A DNA stretch of 64,000 bases, taken from positions 213,084-277,083 of the forward strand of contig CH002036.1 in the NCBI GenBank assembly GCA_000149265.1, written 5' to 3'. The stretch's first letter is position 1, and each line of letters begins with the position of its first letter. The DNA comes from Ciona savignyi (lineage: Eukaryota > Chordata > Ascidiacea > Phlebobranchia > Cionidae). The position numbers were made by a program, and so were the translations under genes. This document shows positions 21,547-33,551 of the stretch, piece after piece. The notes under the pieces are model-generated. The model was not told the DNA's origin and did no database searches. It worked only from the letters and a program-made list of their open reading frames with translations.

Positions 21547-22275
21547 ATGCTTACTAGAAGCACGGGCAGGCTATTTAGAGGTTGTGAAACTGAGACGGGT
21601 ATCTTTCCAGCAGAGAATGGCCGAATTCAGATAGAAGACGACACTATCCCAAACGTCGACAGATTTAAATATCTTGGAAGCATAGTTCCTGAATGTTCGG
21701 AAGATATAAGGAACAGAATTTCGTTGGCCTCTTAGGCATTTGGTCGCTTAAGATCAACCATTTGGATATCACACCATATATCAAGAAAACTGAAGATAAG
21801 ACTGTACCGGGCTTTAATCCTGCCGATAGCAATTTATGTCGCCGAAACGTGGATCACCACACCGGCTGACATAAACTCATTGAAAGTTGTCGAAATGAAA
21901 TACTTGAGAGCAATTCTCAATGTAACCAGACGTGACAGAATCAGGAATGTAGACCTTAGGAAAATCCTGAGAGTGAAAGAAACGATCGAGGAAGTTGTCA
22001 ATGCAAGACGCTTGCGTTGGTTTGGTCACGTTGCACGAAGCTCGGAGTCGAGCCTGATAAATCTAAGCTTCAGAAAAAACTTTCAATGCAAAAGGCGAAG
22101 AAGACGTCCACGAAAAAGATGGCGGGAAAACATCCGAGATCTAGGCTATGCGACATCCCCTTCGCAACGGCTAAACGAAAGGCGGGAAACAGAAGCAAAT
22201 GGACAGAATACGTAGTTCGATGGACCGCAAGGGGGCATCATGTCCTATGCACATAACGAACTAACTAACTAATAC
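21547..22275 (+). pseudogene. LINE reverse-transcriptase C-terminal fragment with 3' tail
   Basis: Plus-strand frame from 21547 to 22215, open except for one TAG at 21733-21735. It contains FKYLGSIVPECSEDIRNRIS, later IRLYRALILPIAIYVAETW, and RRLRWFGHVARSSE, then a basic RRRRRPRKRW stretch. This is the thumb and C-terminal region typical of RTE/CR1-like non-LTR retrotransposons (FxYLGS, YxxxxxPxxxYxxExW, RxxRWFGHV). The RT catalytic core is absent, so it is a 5'-truncated insertion, as usual for LINEs. It ends in AACTAACTAACTAA, a tetranucleotide tail. It lies in the intron between two CCP exons, opposite strand. Confidence 0.75.
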
Positions 22276-22355
22276 CTATTTTATAAGAACATATAATGCA
22301 TCGCACAAAAAAAAGGTGAAATCAATCATTAAAATAGAAAGAATACGTTACTCAC

Positions 22356-22544
22356 ATTGACATATGGGGGCATCTGACCATTGACCATTTGCTTGACAAG
22401 ACACCCATGGAGAGCCGATTGGTCGAAAGCCGCTGTTGCAGGCAATTGAAACCCGTTCATCTGGTTCCCATGACAGTTGAGTTGTATTCACTCCGACCAA
22501 AGTTCCGTTTGCTGGGGCTTGTGGGATGCCGCATCTGATCGGAT
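22356..22544 (-). CDS. CCP/sushi exon
   Basis: 63 codons, phase 1 to 1, acceptor CCAAACAG, donor T|GTGAGTAAC (GTGAGT instead of GTAAGT). Reads PIRCGIPQAPANGTLVGVNT, then SWEPDERVSIACNSGF, and a variable part RPIGSPWVSCQANGQWSDAP. The second Asn-Gln pair of the family (NPNQ) is NTTQ, which creates an NTT glycosylation sequon. Preceded in the predicted transcript by the Thr-rich exon at 23019-23168. Confidence 0.85.
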
Positions 22545-23018
22545 CTGTTTGGACGTTTACATTTTGAAATATGAAATAAAGTTCCTAGACACAAGTTTAA
22601 AGCAACAAGTCTTAACCAGGGATTTGTTTTGACATCTTTGGTAAGTGGATTAACAATCCACATATTAAATTAAAAATAAAATAATTAGGTTGGTCGCTAT
22701 CAATTGTTGAAAATCCAATGCCAAAAAACTGTTGTTTTACAATTCTAAGGAATTCTCCACGGGCGTGACATCCGGACAGAAATGCAAATCATCAATGCAC
22801 TCTGTAAAAGTTTTTTATATTTTTTTACCGAAACAAGTTTCGAAACCAAGATAGGGGACGTCACTTGGACCGTTTATATATATATATGGGTCGGTATATG
22901 TATCAGTCTCGCTAACCACTTGGTCACACGACCGTACAATGCAATCTGTAACAGCAGCCGCGGGTGAGTGGTTTTTACACTCGGCCGCAAGTGTCAAAAC
23001 CTAAACAATTATAATCAC

Positions 23019-23168
23019 CTAAACGTGGGGCCCTAGCGATTGTACTTGTGGGCACTGTTGTTGCGGTTGTGGCTTGCGTTGTGGTTGTAGTGGTGGTGGT
23101 AGACGGCACTTGCGTTGTTGTTACAGTAGTTTGTGCAGTTGTAGTTGTCGGTTGAGTTCTCTCGTTAT
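23019..23168 (-). CDS. Thr-rich mucin-like linker exon
   Basis: 150 bp, phase 1 to 1, after a TCATCCAG acceptor. Reads NERTQPTTTTAQTTVTTTQV, then PSTTTTTTTT and QATTATTVPTSTIARAP. More than half the residues are Thr, the composition of O-glycosylated stalks that hold domains away from a surface. The donor is uncertain: TTTAG|GTGATT gives 50 codons, CCAC|GTTTAG gives 48; both keep phase 1. The plus-strand frame over this region (Cys-rich) is a shadow. It follows the ShKT exon, whose 3' end is also Thr-rich. Confidence 0.65.
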
Positions 23169-23595
23169 CTGGATGACCAAATATATATTAGTTTGTGATT
23201 CACAGCTAAATAGGGACATGCGATTGCTACTTTGTAAGCCTAAAGATAGTTGTCTGAAGTGTGTCTTTCGTTCACTGTTTTAATTCTTGCGCATGTATAA
23301 TAAGTTTTTGATTTTGGTTAATTATAAGCTAGTGTTTGTTTCTTAAACGTATTACCGGAATATTTCCTGTATCAAATAGTATTGAGAACTATTAAAGCGG
23401 TTCGAAACGGTGGATATGGTTGGTTATGGCCGGTGTCTTGACTAAAGTTACTTCTTCATCATATTAAACAAATTGTTCCGTGAATCACAATTGCGGCATG
23501 CTAGGTATTCTGACCAGTTTCCCTGGTGTAACGCCTTCGCTCCACCCCATATATGTTTATAGTGGGTTTGCACCAATATCCCTGATCAAACTTAC

Positions 23596-23790
23596 GTGAA
23601 TGAATACCAGGTAGTGCCGGTGTTGTGGATGTTGTTGTGGAGAGGGTTATATGGGTGGTCGTAATCGGCCATGCTGTCGTGGTGGAATCACAAAGGTTGC
23701 ACGTTTTCGTGCAAAAGCTACGGACATATTGTAGGATCGCACAAAGCTGTGCAAAACCAGAGCACGAGTCAAGATGGTCAGTACACCCCC
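23596..23790 (-). CDS. ShKT domain plus Thr-rich linker exon
   Basis: 195 bp, 65 codons, phase 1 to 1, acceptor TTCATTTAAAG, donor C|GTAAGT. The first half is a six-cysteine ShKT domain with Cys spacing 6-6-9-3-2 (CTDHLDSC, then AQLC, FCTKTCNLC); the second half is Thr-rich (TTTAWPITTTHITLSTTTST). ShKT domains are small disulfide modules found in many animal extracellular proteins, often beside proteases or lectins; the name does not imply toxicity here. Joined to the CCP exon at 24369 the junction would read CRWGCTD. The module lies between CCP exons, so the protein would be CCP-CCP-CCP-ShKT-mucin-CCP-CCP-CCP if all exons are used. Confidence 0.7.
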
Positions 23791-24368
23791 CTTTAAATGA
23801 AGTAGAACAAAATAATATAAATGTAATTTTTATTGTTTTTTTCAAGCTCCCCTTTAAAGCTCGTGATTAAGGAAAATGAGCTCTTAAAATAGAAAAATGA
23901 GATTAATCAGTAGAGGAGGTTCTTTTTGCGAATTAACTAAACGAATCAGATATGTAAGCATATTGGTCAAATGGAAGAGTTGTAACTTGTAATGTTTGAA
24001 GTTTTAAAATTGGTTAATTTTTACTGAGGGCCTCATTAAAGTGGGTCGGGGTTGTAAAATGTTGAAATTATTACGTTTTTAGTTGAAAAGACGGGTAAGA
24101 ATCTCTGTTAAGAATGTATACGTTATAAGGTAGCCATTGATTTAACGGGAGTTGTAAGACACGTTTAAATCATGCACAGTTTAAATCATTACCGATAAAA
24201 GTAAAGAAGACGATAGATTTCTTTTTTGGTTTATTAGTCGAAAATGTAAGGATTTTCACAATTGCAATAACGAGTTGTGTTTGATCATCCAATTTTAATA
24301 TGTTCATACAATGAATCGCATACAAAAGATAAAATGCATCATTAATAAGTAAAGAATATCTTACTTAC

Positions 24369-24563
24369 AACGACAGGTGGAAACAGGAGACCATTGACCG
24401 TTTACACAATACATCCGATTAGTGTAAAGCCCAGGGTTGATTAGTTGAAAGCCTCTGTTGCAGGTAAAAGAGACATGTTCATCTCTATTCCAAAACAGTT
24501 GATTTGGATTTACTCCAACTAAAGTTCCATTTGCTGGGGCTTGTGGGTTGCCGCATCCAATAT
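24369..24563 (-). CDS. CCP/sushi exon
   Basis: 65 codons, phase 1 to 1, donor T|GTAAGTAAG. Reads DIGCGNPQAPANGTLVGVNP, then WNRDEHVSFTCNRGF, a long variable segment QLINPGLYTNRMYC and VNGQWSPVSTC. GCGNP replaces RCGIP. The sequence from the second Cys onward is closest to the exon at 25418, and both flanking introns share AAAATGCATCATTAATAAG, so these two are recent duplicates. Confidence 0.85.
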
Positions 24564-25417
24564 CTGTTTGGGCATTTACATTTAAAAATACAAAAAATTA
24601 ACGAAGTGTTGTAAAAGTTTAAAACAACAACTCTTATGCTAGGGTTATAAATAAGACTTAATTTGGGATTGGAGTGAGATTTTGAGTGCGTGCTGTGTTG
24701 TTTTATTCCAGAAAACTATTATAAATTTAAATATGAAAAACCCAACACTGCAATAAATTCCCTTATCACATTTTCTAACATAACATAGCAATAGATTCAC
24801 TTTAAATTGCCCCCAAAGGCAAGCGTGTCTTGATTTCCCAACGAGGTTTGGTACAAAAAATAAAAAATGCCCTAATTTTCCGATAGGACACATGTTGCTC
24901 AACTACGTCGTGAAATGTTGTGCTTCTATTTTAACACACATTATTGCTATTAAGGGACATGCGTTTAATAAAACCGCACAATATTATCGTGAACATCATA
25001 CTATAAACATTATATTAGTGGTTTTAAAACGGGTCACCTATAAAAAAAAATTTAGACATTATATTTGACAGCCGTGTTTGTCCTCCGAACGACGGTTTCT
25101 GTTAGGTGAATTTGCACAGGAATAATTGTTTTCGTCTAAATCATAATATATAATTTTTTATAGAGCAAAATAAAATGATTGTTCCCAGATATTCCTTGTT
25201 AGCAAGTCGGTCAGTTTTGAACTAGTGATAAATGAACAAATAAGTGAATAAAATAGAGAATTATCAAAACAGTGTGCTGCGAAAATTTTATGCTTTTCTG
25301 TACCTAGATATATTCCTTGCGGTTGAAAGCATTAATCCCAATTTATATATGTACATACAATGCATCGCTTAAAAAAGGTGAAATGCATCATTAATAAGTA
25401 AAGAATATCTTACTTAC

Positions 25418-25618
25418 AATAACAGATGGGAACATGAGACCATTGACCGTTTACACAATATATCCGATTATAACTGTAAATCCCAGCAGGTACGATTACA
25501 TGAAAGCCTCTGTTGCAGGTAAAAGAGACATGTTCATACATTTCCCAAATCAGTTGATTTGGATTCACTCCAACTAAAGTTCCATTTGCTGGGGCTTGTG
25601 GGATGCCGCATCTCATAT
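25418..25618 (-). CDS. CCP/sushi exon, longest variable segment
   Basis: 67 codons, phase 1 to 1, donor T|GTAAGTAAG. Reads MRCGIPQAPANGTLVGVNPN, then WEMYEHVSFTCNRGF, HVIVPAGIYSYNRIYC, VNGQWSHVPIC. The stretch between GF and the third Cys is five residues longer than in the 42-52 kb copies. In sushi domains this region carries loops on the binding face. Only 176 bp separate it from the next exon upstream at 25794. Confidence 0.85.
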
Positions 25619-25793
25619 CTGTTTGGGCATTTACATTTTAAAATACAAAAAATAAACGAAGTGTTGTAAAAGTTGAAGCAACAACTCTTATGCTAGGGTT
25701 AGGAATTATAGAGTTATTGATCGAGTTAACCCCAATTTTTATTTGAACATATAATGCCTCGAAATAAAAATTATATAGAATAGAACTTCTTAC

Positions 25794-25976
25794 TATTACA
25801 GGTTGTAGGTGACCATTGACCATTCTCGGAACACGATATCAATGGAGTGCTGATTTGGAAGCCTCTGTTGCAGGTAATATTGACTATTTCATCCGTTTCC
25901 CATGACAGTTGATTTGGATTTACTCCAACCAAACTTCCGTTTGCTGGAGCTTGCGGGATGCCGCATCTGATGGGAT
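25794..25976 (-). CDS. CCP/sushi exon, rightmost of the 20-26 kb series
   Basis: 61 codons, phase 1 to 1, donor A|GTAAGAAG. Reads PIRCGIPQAPANGSLVGVNP, then SWETDEIVNITCNRGF, QISTPLISCSENGQWSPTTC. It carries an NIT sequon at the second Cys. Upstream (right) of it there is no further CCP exon until 42288 and no signal-peptide exon that I can identify, so the 5' end of this transcript is unknown. Confidence 0.85.
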
Positions 25977-27876
25977 CTGTTTGGAAAACCACGATTTTTG
26001 TGTCACGAAAGTCTGAAAACAGCATATGATGTGCGATGTATATGTAAAACAACGTATGTTTGTTAACTCAGGAACCCATTAGTTTGTGCTGGCAGAAACA
26101 AATTCCGTATATAAAATATACCAATTATCATTGGGATCCTGCTTTCATAAACATATAGAATACAAAATGAGTTTTACGAGTAGTGCTTGTTAAACACGTG
26201 GTAGACAGTTTGTAGTTGGGGTTTGTTTGCTCATTATCTACTGAATTGACTCTGAGCAATAATAATACGTATTCTTTAGCTGTATGATTAATCATAGATT
26301 GCGTTATTTTGTATCCCTGTCATATATTTATCAATACCTGTGTGCCTCATTCTAAGTTTAAATTACAATGCTGTTATTTTGTGCACAAAACTATTTTTTA
26401 CATATTAATTACATGTATTATCACTGTTATTTAATAAATAAGCATTGTTATATTGTGTATATTAATTATTGCTGTAATTAAATAAATTAAAATAGTCTTT
26501 CATAACTATACTAATTATGGATTTCTTTTGATTTCGAAGAGAACACATTTAATTTCACTCCGCTTTTTCTGTGTCACGCCGGTGACAAGCATGTCCGTCC
26601 GCCTGATCATTAGGTAAATCGGATTATCCTATCAGGTGGAAACTTTCAAGAATATTGACTTAGCCTACATGCCTATAGTTTGCCTTGACTCTTTTATCAG
26701 ATAAAAATGTAAATAAAAGACTCAATTTTTAGCATTTTCGACATTATTGCCGATATGTTCGGATTGTACGGAAATATTTTCTGCATATTTCTAAGACAGT
26801 TGAACATGTATAACTTTAATTAGAAAAATTAACAAGTGAAGAATATGCACAAACAATCAAATATGCACTATTATTTCGCATATGAATGAGTTGGAAACTC
26901 AAAAAGAAAATAAATGGATAAAGAATATAACGCTTCTTTAAATCTTTTCTGTGGAATCCCCACAGATGTAATTCCACTAAAACTAATACCCAGTCTATTT
27001 TATACTATTTTTAAAACGAAATGACCAATTGGGTTAAATATGTAGGAGTTGTCAAATTGAATTGAATAAACAATGGCAAGTTTAAGTAAATTTCATGTAT
27101 TATCGGTCGCATTAACATTCGAAACACGATCTTAGCGCAGCATGTTTCTGCGAGAAAACAAAATTTATCGCTTCCATCGCGTCTTTTACATAAGTAACAG
27201 TGCTGTATTGTTGAATTTATTATGTGTTTGATTTTTTAGCTATGGCTTATAAGAGTCACTCAAACTTTCATATTTAAGAAATATAATAAGCGCCTGCGGA
27301 TTTCCCTGTAGACAAAAAAAGTAAATCTGTACGTGAAATTTCTATAGAGAATATCAAGGAGGTCTAGGATAAACAGTGTATCATGGAACAGTAATATAGA
27401 GATTTTCTATGCGTCTTAAGTCAAGCCAGTTCTAGGTGACTTATGTCAAGCCAGTTCTTAGAAGTATTTCATCTAATTCACATAGTTCTATAGACGCAGG
27501 CAAAGAGCAGTCTACTAAGGCAGCAAACTAAATAACTTGATAAAGAGGCGAAGCTACAAAAGAAAGAAACGCCTGGACAAGCTACTGAAATTTGAACTGT
27601 CGGTATCCAGGGTCAAGGCAAAAGAAGCCGAGGTGTTATCCGAAGGAAGCCTGATCGTTAATGGTGAGTCAAGGATACAATTACCTTTAGTTTCCCTATG
27701 AGCAGATGCGCGGTCAATGGGAAGGCTTTGACCACTGTATCTGGCAGGGAATAATCCAACAAGTCATTGGGGCCGGTAAATGATTCCAATATTTGTAATG
27801 CTGTTGGTGTTATGAAGGAGAGTAAAGGTATGCCTATACCGGTGTTAAACAATGCGAATAACTATTTATCCGTGCA
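25977..27876. other. Intergenic or long-intron sequence
   Basis: No exon is recognised. A near-palindrome GTCACGCCGGTGAC lies at about 26574. A 20-bp phrase (TATGTCAAGCCAGTTCTTAG and its near copy TTAAGTCAAGCCAGTTCTAG) is duplicated at 27417-27462. The part right of 27480 has gag-like codon texture (AKLQKKETPG) and may be the 5' end of the BEL/Pao relic. Confidence 0.4.
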
Positions 27877-27879
27877 TGC

Positions 27880-28094
27880 GGATAGGATAGGATAGGATAT
27901 TCATCTTTATCCCTGTGAATGGGAAAACCAAGGGGGTTAACACACGGGCAATCGTCAGATCACCTCGCGCCCATCGTCGGGTTACCGGAGCTATTGTAGT
28001 GTGTTGTATATGATAGACACGTTCCTTCAATTTGGTAGAACCCATTAATCCGCTGGGTTCCGGCAATATCCGTAAAGTGCCTTGCCCAAGGACA
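27880..28094 (-). mobile_element. SINE copy lacking the tRNA head
   Basis: Minus-strand copy of the SINE at 10528-10832, nearly identical over the body and (TATCC)n tail, but it ends at CTTGCCCAAGGAC, before the tRNA-like head. It is 5'-truncated, as expected from incomplete reverse transcription. Confidence 0.75.
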
Positions 28095-28589
28095 GCTAGA
28101 AACGGCTACAACGACTGAAGGGGTAACTTACGAACACAGTGACCATAGACAAGTGCAAAGTGACACATAAAGCAATAAACTTACTAAAATAAAACACACA
28201 AAATCAAAACAATAATAACCCGAACACACCACATTAACCAATCCATAACAGTAGCTTTGAATATTTTGAATTTTTATTCATTAATAAGAATTTAACGGAT
28301 TTTGTTGAGTCAAATGTCTTAGATGATAGGGCCAAGCTTAGGTTTTTTGCTGCTACTGTGCAAAGGTGAGACACACGAGACAATTAAATGTTACAAAGTG
28401 ATGTCAAACAGGAGTTTTAGGTACAATACTACGCTGGAGCGACTACACAAAAAAAAGGAAAAAAATACAGTGTTTTTCAATCCTTCATACAGGAAGAAAC
28501 CGATGGACTAGTTTTCAAGTTAGGTTATGCCGATGTATTGTTTTTGTTAAAAGACAAATGTTTTAGTTTTATACCACTTTAACGGAGTG

Positions 28590-30450
28590 AGGATACGGTC
28601 AGGACTTGAATAGGTTCTCAAACCTAAATATGTGATAAGCTTCCTAATCATATTAAGTTAGAATTTTGCAGATTAAGAACAAAAAGACGAGCTGATAGAT
28701 TTCTACATTTGACAACCTGATGGACTTCGTCCAGGAGCATGCCCGAGCTACACAAGACATTTTCTACCAGAAGTCTTGTGGTTCATTAGGTTAATCTAAG
28801 CAAGAATGATCGAAATACAGAGCACCAAGCGGTTTGTCTCTGTAAAATCAGCAACACGTGCTTAACCATATTGTATGTTATGTGAACAAGCTCATCGAGT
28901 GTGAAATGTGATACCTTCAGGGTAAAATGGTGTGCAGAAAAGGTGGGACTATGTAAAAGAACGTAACATTTGTTTTAATTGTTTGAAAGCAAAACATGCA
29001 TTTCGCTACTGTAGTTATCACGGACGATATTCGTATTGTGGAACAGACACAGCTACCTCTTACATTTCCCTCGTTCTAATGCAAAGACCCCTTTAGCGAA
29101 TACAAATAACCATGTCATATCGTCAGTATCCACTCGTAAACAGAAACAAGATGTAAAGGCACCAAAAAGCCTATGTGGTCCCGGTAAAGATATGAATTAA
29201 ATGAACCGCGAAGTGTATAGAGACATATCCCTTTTTGGATAGTGGAGCAAATATATCTATGTGCTCTCAAGCAAACTTAATCTTGATTTTTACGATCCAT
29301 ACTTTAATATCGAAACTCAAAATGGTCTTTCGTCTTTCGGTCTGGAACTGACGTAAATTCAAGGCATTGAGGAGCCAAATGTGTTTAATATATCAAATGC
29401 TGTTTTCTTATAGCAGCACTATACCTTCATTTAAGTGATTTACCTTTTCAAAAATAAATCATCCCACAGTTGAATTGGTCGGTTGACGGAGCAGCGCGGT
29501 GGTCGTAGTGGTGAGCCACTTGGTCTGAATACTGGTCTAGGCTGGTCAATATTTTGAGCGGAAATAATTTCTAAGTTGGCCGTGATTCATGTGCTTACGT
29601 GCAATTTTTAGGCAGAAACATGTCGTCGGACAAGCAGTCGTGTGGAGAAATGCTGGAGGTATTTGCGCAGGACTTTAAGGATTTAATAGCGCCACAGAAA
29701 AGTGGGCTCTCACATGAAGATACGAAGGCCAAGGCTATTATAGATTCCACTGTGGTCAAGTTCCATTCGCACTTCCAAATAGGACTTCCATGGAGGAAAA
29801 GTTTCTTTCCCAAACAATCGGATTATGGCAGAGAGAAGGCTTAGTTCTCTAAAGATGAGGTTGAACGTGATTCCGAGCTACTTGAAAAGTACCACAAGAA
29901 GATATAAGTATATGTTGGCTAAACCGGAGACCAAGATTCGTTAAGTTTCCTCTGGTGTTCAGTGCACCTATTTGGAGCCACTCCCTTCACCCAATTGTGC
30001 TAGTTAGGCTTTACGGATAGTGGCGGCGAAAAACAAAACAGGAGCAGATACAACAACAGTTAAAGCTGTGATGAACAACTTCTATGTCGATAATTAGTTT
30101 GTGTGCTTCTGGTAAGGAGATTTTGAACTTCTTGAGCTCAATTAAACTATTTTTGCATAATGGTGGATTCCACCTTACTAAGTACCGATCCTTACCAATG
30201 CTTATGAAGAGAGAGTTGTTACCATCATTAAGCAATGGATATCGCACTGTGCTTTCTACTAAGCAGGTACTTGAAGTTCTTTGGAACTCGTTTTTGCTTA
30301 ATAGGGCGTGTAATGACCAGTTGGGATGGGACGACCATGTGACGGATCTAGAAAAAAAGTGTCGGGAAAAACTGGTTGCAGTCACTAAGCAAACTGGAAG
30401 AGTTTACTATACCCAAATGTTTTTAGCCACTATCTTTTAGAAGTTGCATA
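28590..30450 (+). pseudogene. BEL/Pao LTR retrotransposon relic
   Basis: A series of broken plus-strand frames in the order of a BEL/Pao gag-pol. A gag tail (DNLMDFVQEHARATQD) lies at about 28710, a CCHC zinc knuckle with spacing 2-4-4 (CFNCLKAKHAFRYC) at 28971-29012, and an aspartic protease box LDSGAN at about 29235-29252. A pol segment GLPWRKSFFPKQS and LLEKYHKK lies at 29780-29900. A reverse-transcriptase box degraded from YVDD to YVDN (30083-30094) is followed by EILNFLSSIKLFLHNGGFHL and, in another frame, EVLWNSF. Several stops and frameshifts separate these. I found no RNase H, integrase or LTRs. BEL/Pao assignment rests on order and motif style. Confidence 0.6.
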
Positions 30451-31760
30451 CATTTTGGAATGCCAGCAAACCGGGGTCGAGAAAGTGTGGTGCATATGAT
30501 CAGAATTTTTTCATATTAAAGTCTACACGTTAGGGATTCATCCAAACTGATTGACAACAATGCGACATTACTGTTTGTTGCATCCATGTCATCTCGATGC
30601 TAATGGTCGATGACTGTGGATGGGAGAAAAGCATCTTCAGAGAATACTTCAGAATTAAATGGAAAAATTCTAGTTGATCTGAACGCTGACGTAATATACT
30701 CTGGAGTTAATGCTTTTAAGATCGCATTAGCAGATATTTCCGCCAAATCATATATCGTGATAGGTGAACCAGGGTGGGTGCAATGTCATGCACCACAAAA
30801 TCAATGCAGCTTTACCTCCACTTCTCCTAACATATCGTTGCAATGTAAAACGATCTAGATCATATTTTTTGCTGCAGATCTGATGCTGACTTTGTTACCT
30901 GTAACTTCATTTTCAGTTGTTTGTACCACAGATTGGGAGAACAAACCTTTAAAATGAACAAATCTTTTTAAAACAGATTGGGAGTACAAACATAAAATTA
31001 GCTGTCTATTTATGCTAAAATGACATATTAGACTATCAATGAAAAAAAAGTTCATTGCGCCACTGTGGCTCAAAGCTTCTACATGCCTCCATTTTCAATA
31101 AATATACCCTCCTCCCGTTTAAAAAATCTAATTCAGAATGAAAAATCACTTGGTAAAAATAAACCTCAATAGGTAGACTGCGTGTTAAAAAAAATACTGC
31201 ACATAATCTTTTTATTAACTATTTCTAATAAACCACGAATCAAAGCAAATAAAGTTTGTTTTACACTCGCAAAACGTAACCTGTTAAACTTCTTTTGTAA
31301 TGATTATTAAATCCTTTAAAAACAGATGAGGTTATCAATTTAACCTGCGCACAATTTGTGCAGCCGTTTTGCACCGACGCCATTAGCCGTTAAAATGTAC
31401 CTAGAGCGTTTGTTAAACCAAAATCCACCTTCTCAACAGTAGGCATGTTCAGCATATTTTCCATCCTATAGGTATATATTTTTGTCGCTTAATTTTCAAA
31501 AATTTATATAAATTTGTGGTGTGCCGCCATCCTTTTTAGTGACCAGAACCATATGCGACGACTATGGACTGCGACTGGACCCTATGACGACGAAAAACAA
31601 CATATTATCCAACCATTCGTTGTTTTGAACGAGACGTGCACCTAATCTTTGTCTTGTTTGTTTAATGACTTTCGCACTACCTGAGTGTAACTCCTGCAAA
31701 TATGCGTTTAGCAATATAGTTAGGGGAGTATCTTTGTTACTACGAATATAGCGTCTAATA
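30451..31760. other. Sequence after the BEL/Pao relic
   Basis: A plus-strand frame at 30610-30858 (containing LNGKILVDLNADVIYSGVNA) has coding-like texture but no recognised domain; it may be part of the relic. A 20-bp phrase, ACAGATTGGGAGNACAAAC, is repeated at about 30930 and 30973. Nothing else is recognised up to the element boundary at 31761. Confidence 0.35.
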
Positions 31761-33299
31761 CTAGAGAGTGTCAACCACGTGTTTAACCACCACTATTTGT
31801 AAAACCAATGTTGCATGCCATATATTCATGCTACAGGGTCCCTAACCACATTTTGTATTTTATACATTGTGTATGTAGTTTTTGTTTCTGCAAGCATAAA
31901 CACATGGGTCCCATAGTTATCAAACCAAACTTTTTCTCCATGTGTAGGTAAAAAAGAACAATCATGATAGATTTACAAAGATTTTATCACAAATGTTTTA
32001 AATTAAAGCTTTTTTTAATTGCTGTATTGAAATGAAGCTAAATTCCAAAAACAGTTGATTTAGTTTTTTTATGGCTTCGGGGAATTCCCCATGGGCTTGG
32101 TAAATGAGTTTCTGTTTTTACATATGTGGGCCATGTTAACTATCCATTCTTGAAGTTTTAATCCGATTTGACGAATCCTTGTTGAAGATGTCAGTGCAAT
32201 GTGGCATGCTTGTCACAATCATGAGTCAGGAACATATCTTCGTTTTTAACGGAGTTACCCTAAGTAAATGTTTTCTTTCTTTTAAGTGACACAGGGTGGC
32301 TAACGATCTAGCATTCCACCAAATCCGATCAAAATTAGAGCAGCCGGTTTAACGCTATGTTCCGAAAAGCATTTTTTTAGAAAAATAACCGTCTCCGGGA
32401 AATTTCCCTAGATTTATCACCTACAATTTTGCTCCTGCGTATCTAGACCATTTTGTCTAACAAATAACAAAGCTTTATTACTATTTTATTAATCCTTCTG
32501 GTAGATGTCGGAGCGTCATGCCATGCCTGTCACAATCATGATTTGAGAACAAAATTTTATTTTTTAATGTATTTCCCCAGATATTTTATTTTTATTTTTT
32601 CTAATTATTAAATAAGTAGGTAATGCACTTACATTCCACCAAATCTGAATCAGATTGGAGCAGCCGTTCAAGCGCTATGCCAAAAAAAATATTTTTTTAG
32701 AAAAAAATACCATTTTGGTTATTAACGCCTCCGGGGAATTCCCTTATATTTATCACCCAACATTTTGGTTTCTGCATATCTAGACCATGTTTGTCTAACA
32801 AATGTTAAATTATTATTTTGATTCCAATATTCCTTTTGGTAGATGTCGGGGCGACATGGTATGCCTGTCACAACCATGATTTGAGAACAAAATCTTATTT
32901 TTTGGGGTATTTCCCTAGGTAATTTTTTAATTTCTTCCAAGTGTTTTAAATCAGTGCCTAATGCACTTACTTTCTACCAAATCTTATTCAAATTGGAGCA
33001 GCCGTTTAAGCGCTATGCCACAAAAAGCTAAAAAAAAATTATAAAAAATACCGTTTTGGTTTTTAACCTCCCAGGGGAATTCCCCTTGATGTATCGCCCA
33101 AAATTGTGGTTTCTTCATATCTAGCCCATGTTGTCTAACGAATGTCTAAGTTTCATTACGATTCCATTATTCCTTCTGGTAGATGTCGTGGCGACATGCC
33201 ATGCCTGTCAAACCTTTGACCAAAAAAAAAGAAAAAAAACAAAAGAAAAAAAACGGACAAAAACAATATGTGTCCCAATTTTTCAATTGGGACCCATAA
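31761..33299 (-). mobile_element. Helitron-like element, complete copy 3
   Basis: Opens CTAGAGAGTGTCAACCACGT after an A and closes with GACCCATAA at 33291-33299. It contains the distinct first unit (CCTTGTTGAAGATGTCAGTG) and three to four 330-bp units. The terminal hairpin arms are TGTCCCAATT and AATTGGGACC. Confidence 0.75.
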
Positions 33300-33551
33300 T
33301 TATAAACGGTAACATTAGGAGTATAATTGGGGCTTTCAATGGTGAGTTATTCCCAATGGGACAGAGTCAGCGGTTGTTGATATTCGTTAAAATATGATAT
33401 ATTGTTCGTCAGCCTTGGCAATATTAGCAGTACATAACTAAAAATGGAATTTAGTGAAATGTGTTGGGCAAAAGTGCTGCCCATTGCGAAACCAGATAAA
33501 ATGTTTTTTCACATGGTCCCATCTCATTTCTTTGCGTTGTAGCAGGACTTT

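Noticed and set aside
23625-23870. Plus-strand frame over the ShKT exon and Cys-rich plus-strand frame at 23074-23283
   Set aside because: Both are shadows of the Thr-rich and ShKT minus-strand exons, which have splice sites and domain support.
33128-33397. Recurrent frames beginning MLSN..LSFITIPLFLLVDV (also at 35734-36030, 49912-50139, 52443-52628), which look like signal peptides
   Set aside because: They fall in the same place of the 330-bp repeat unit in each copy, diverge by frameshifts outside that stretch and have no downstream domain. Chance reading frames of a repeat explain them.
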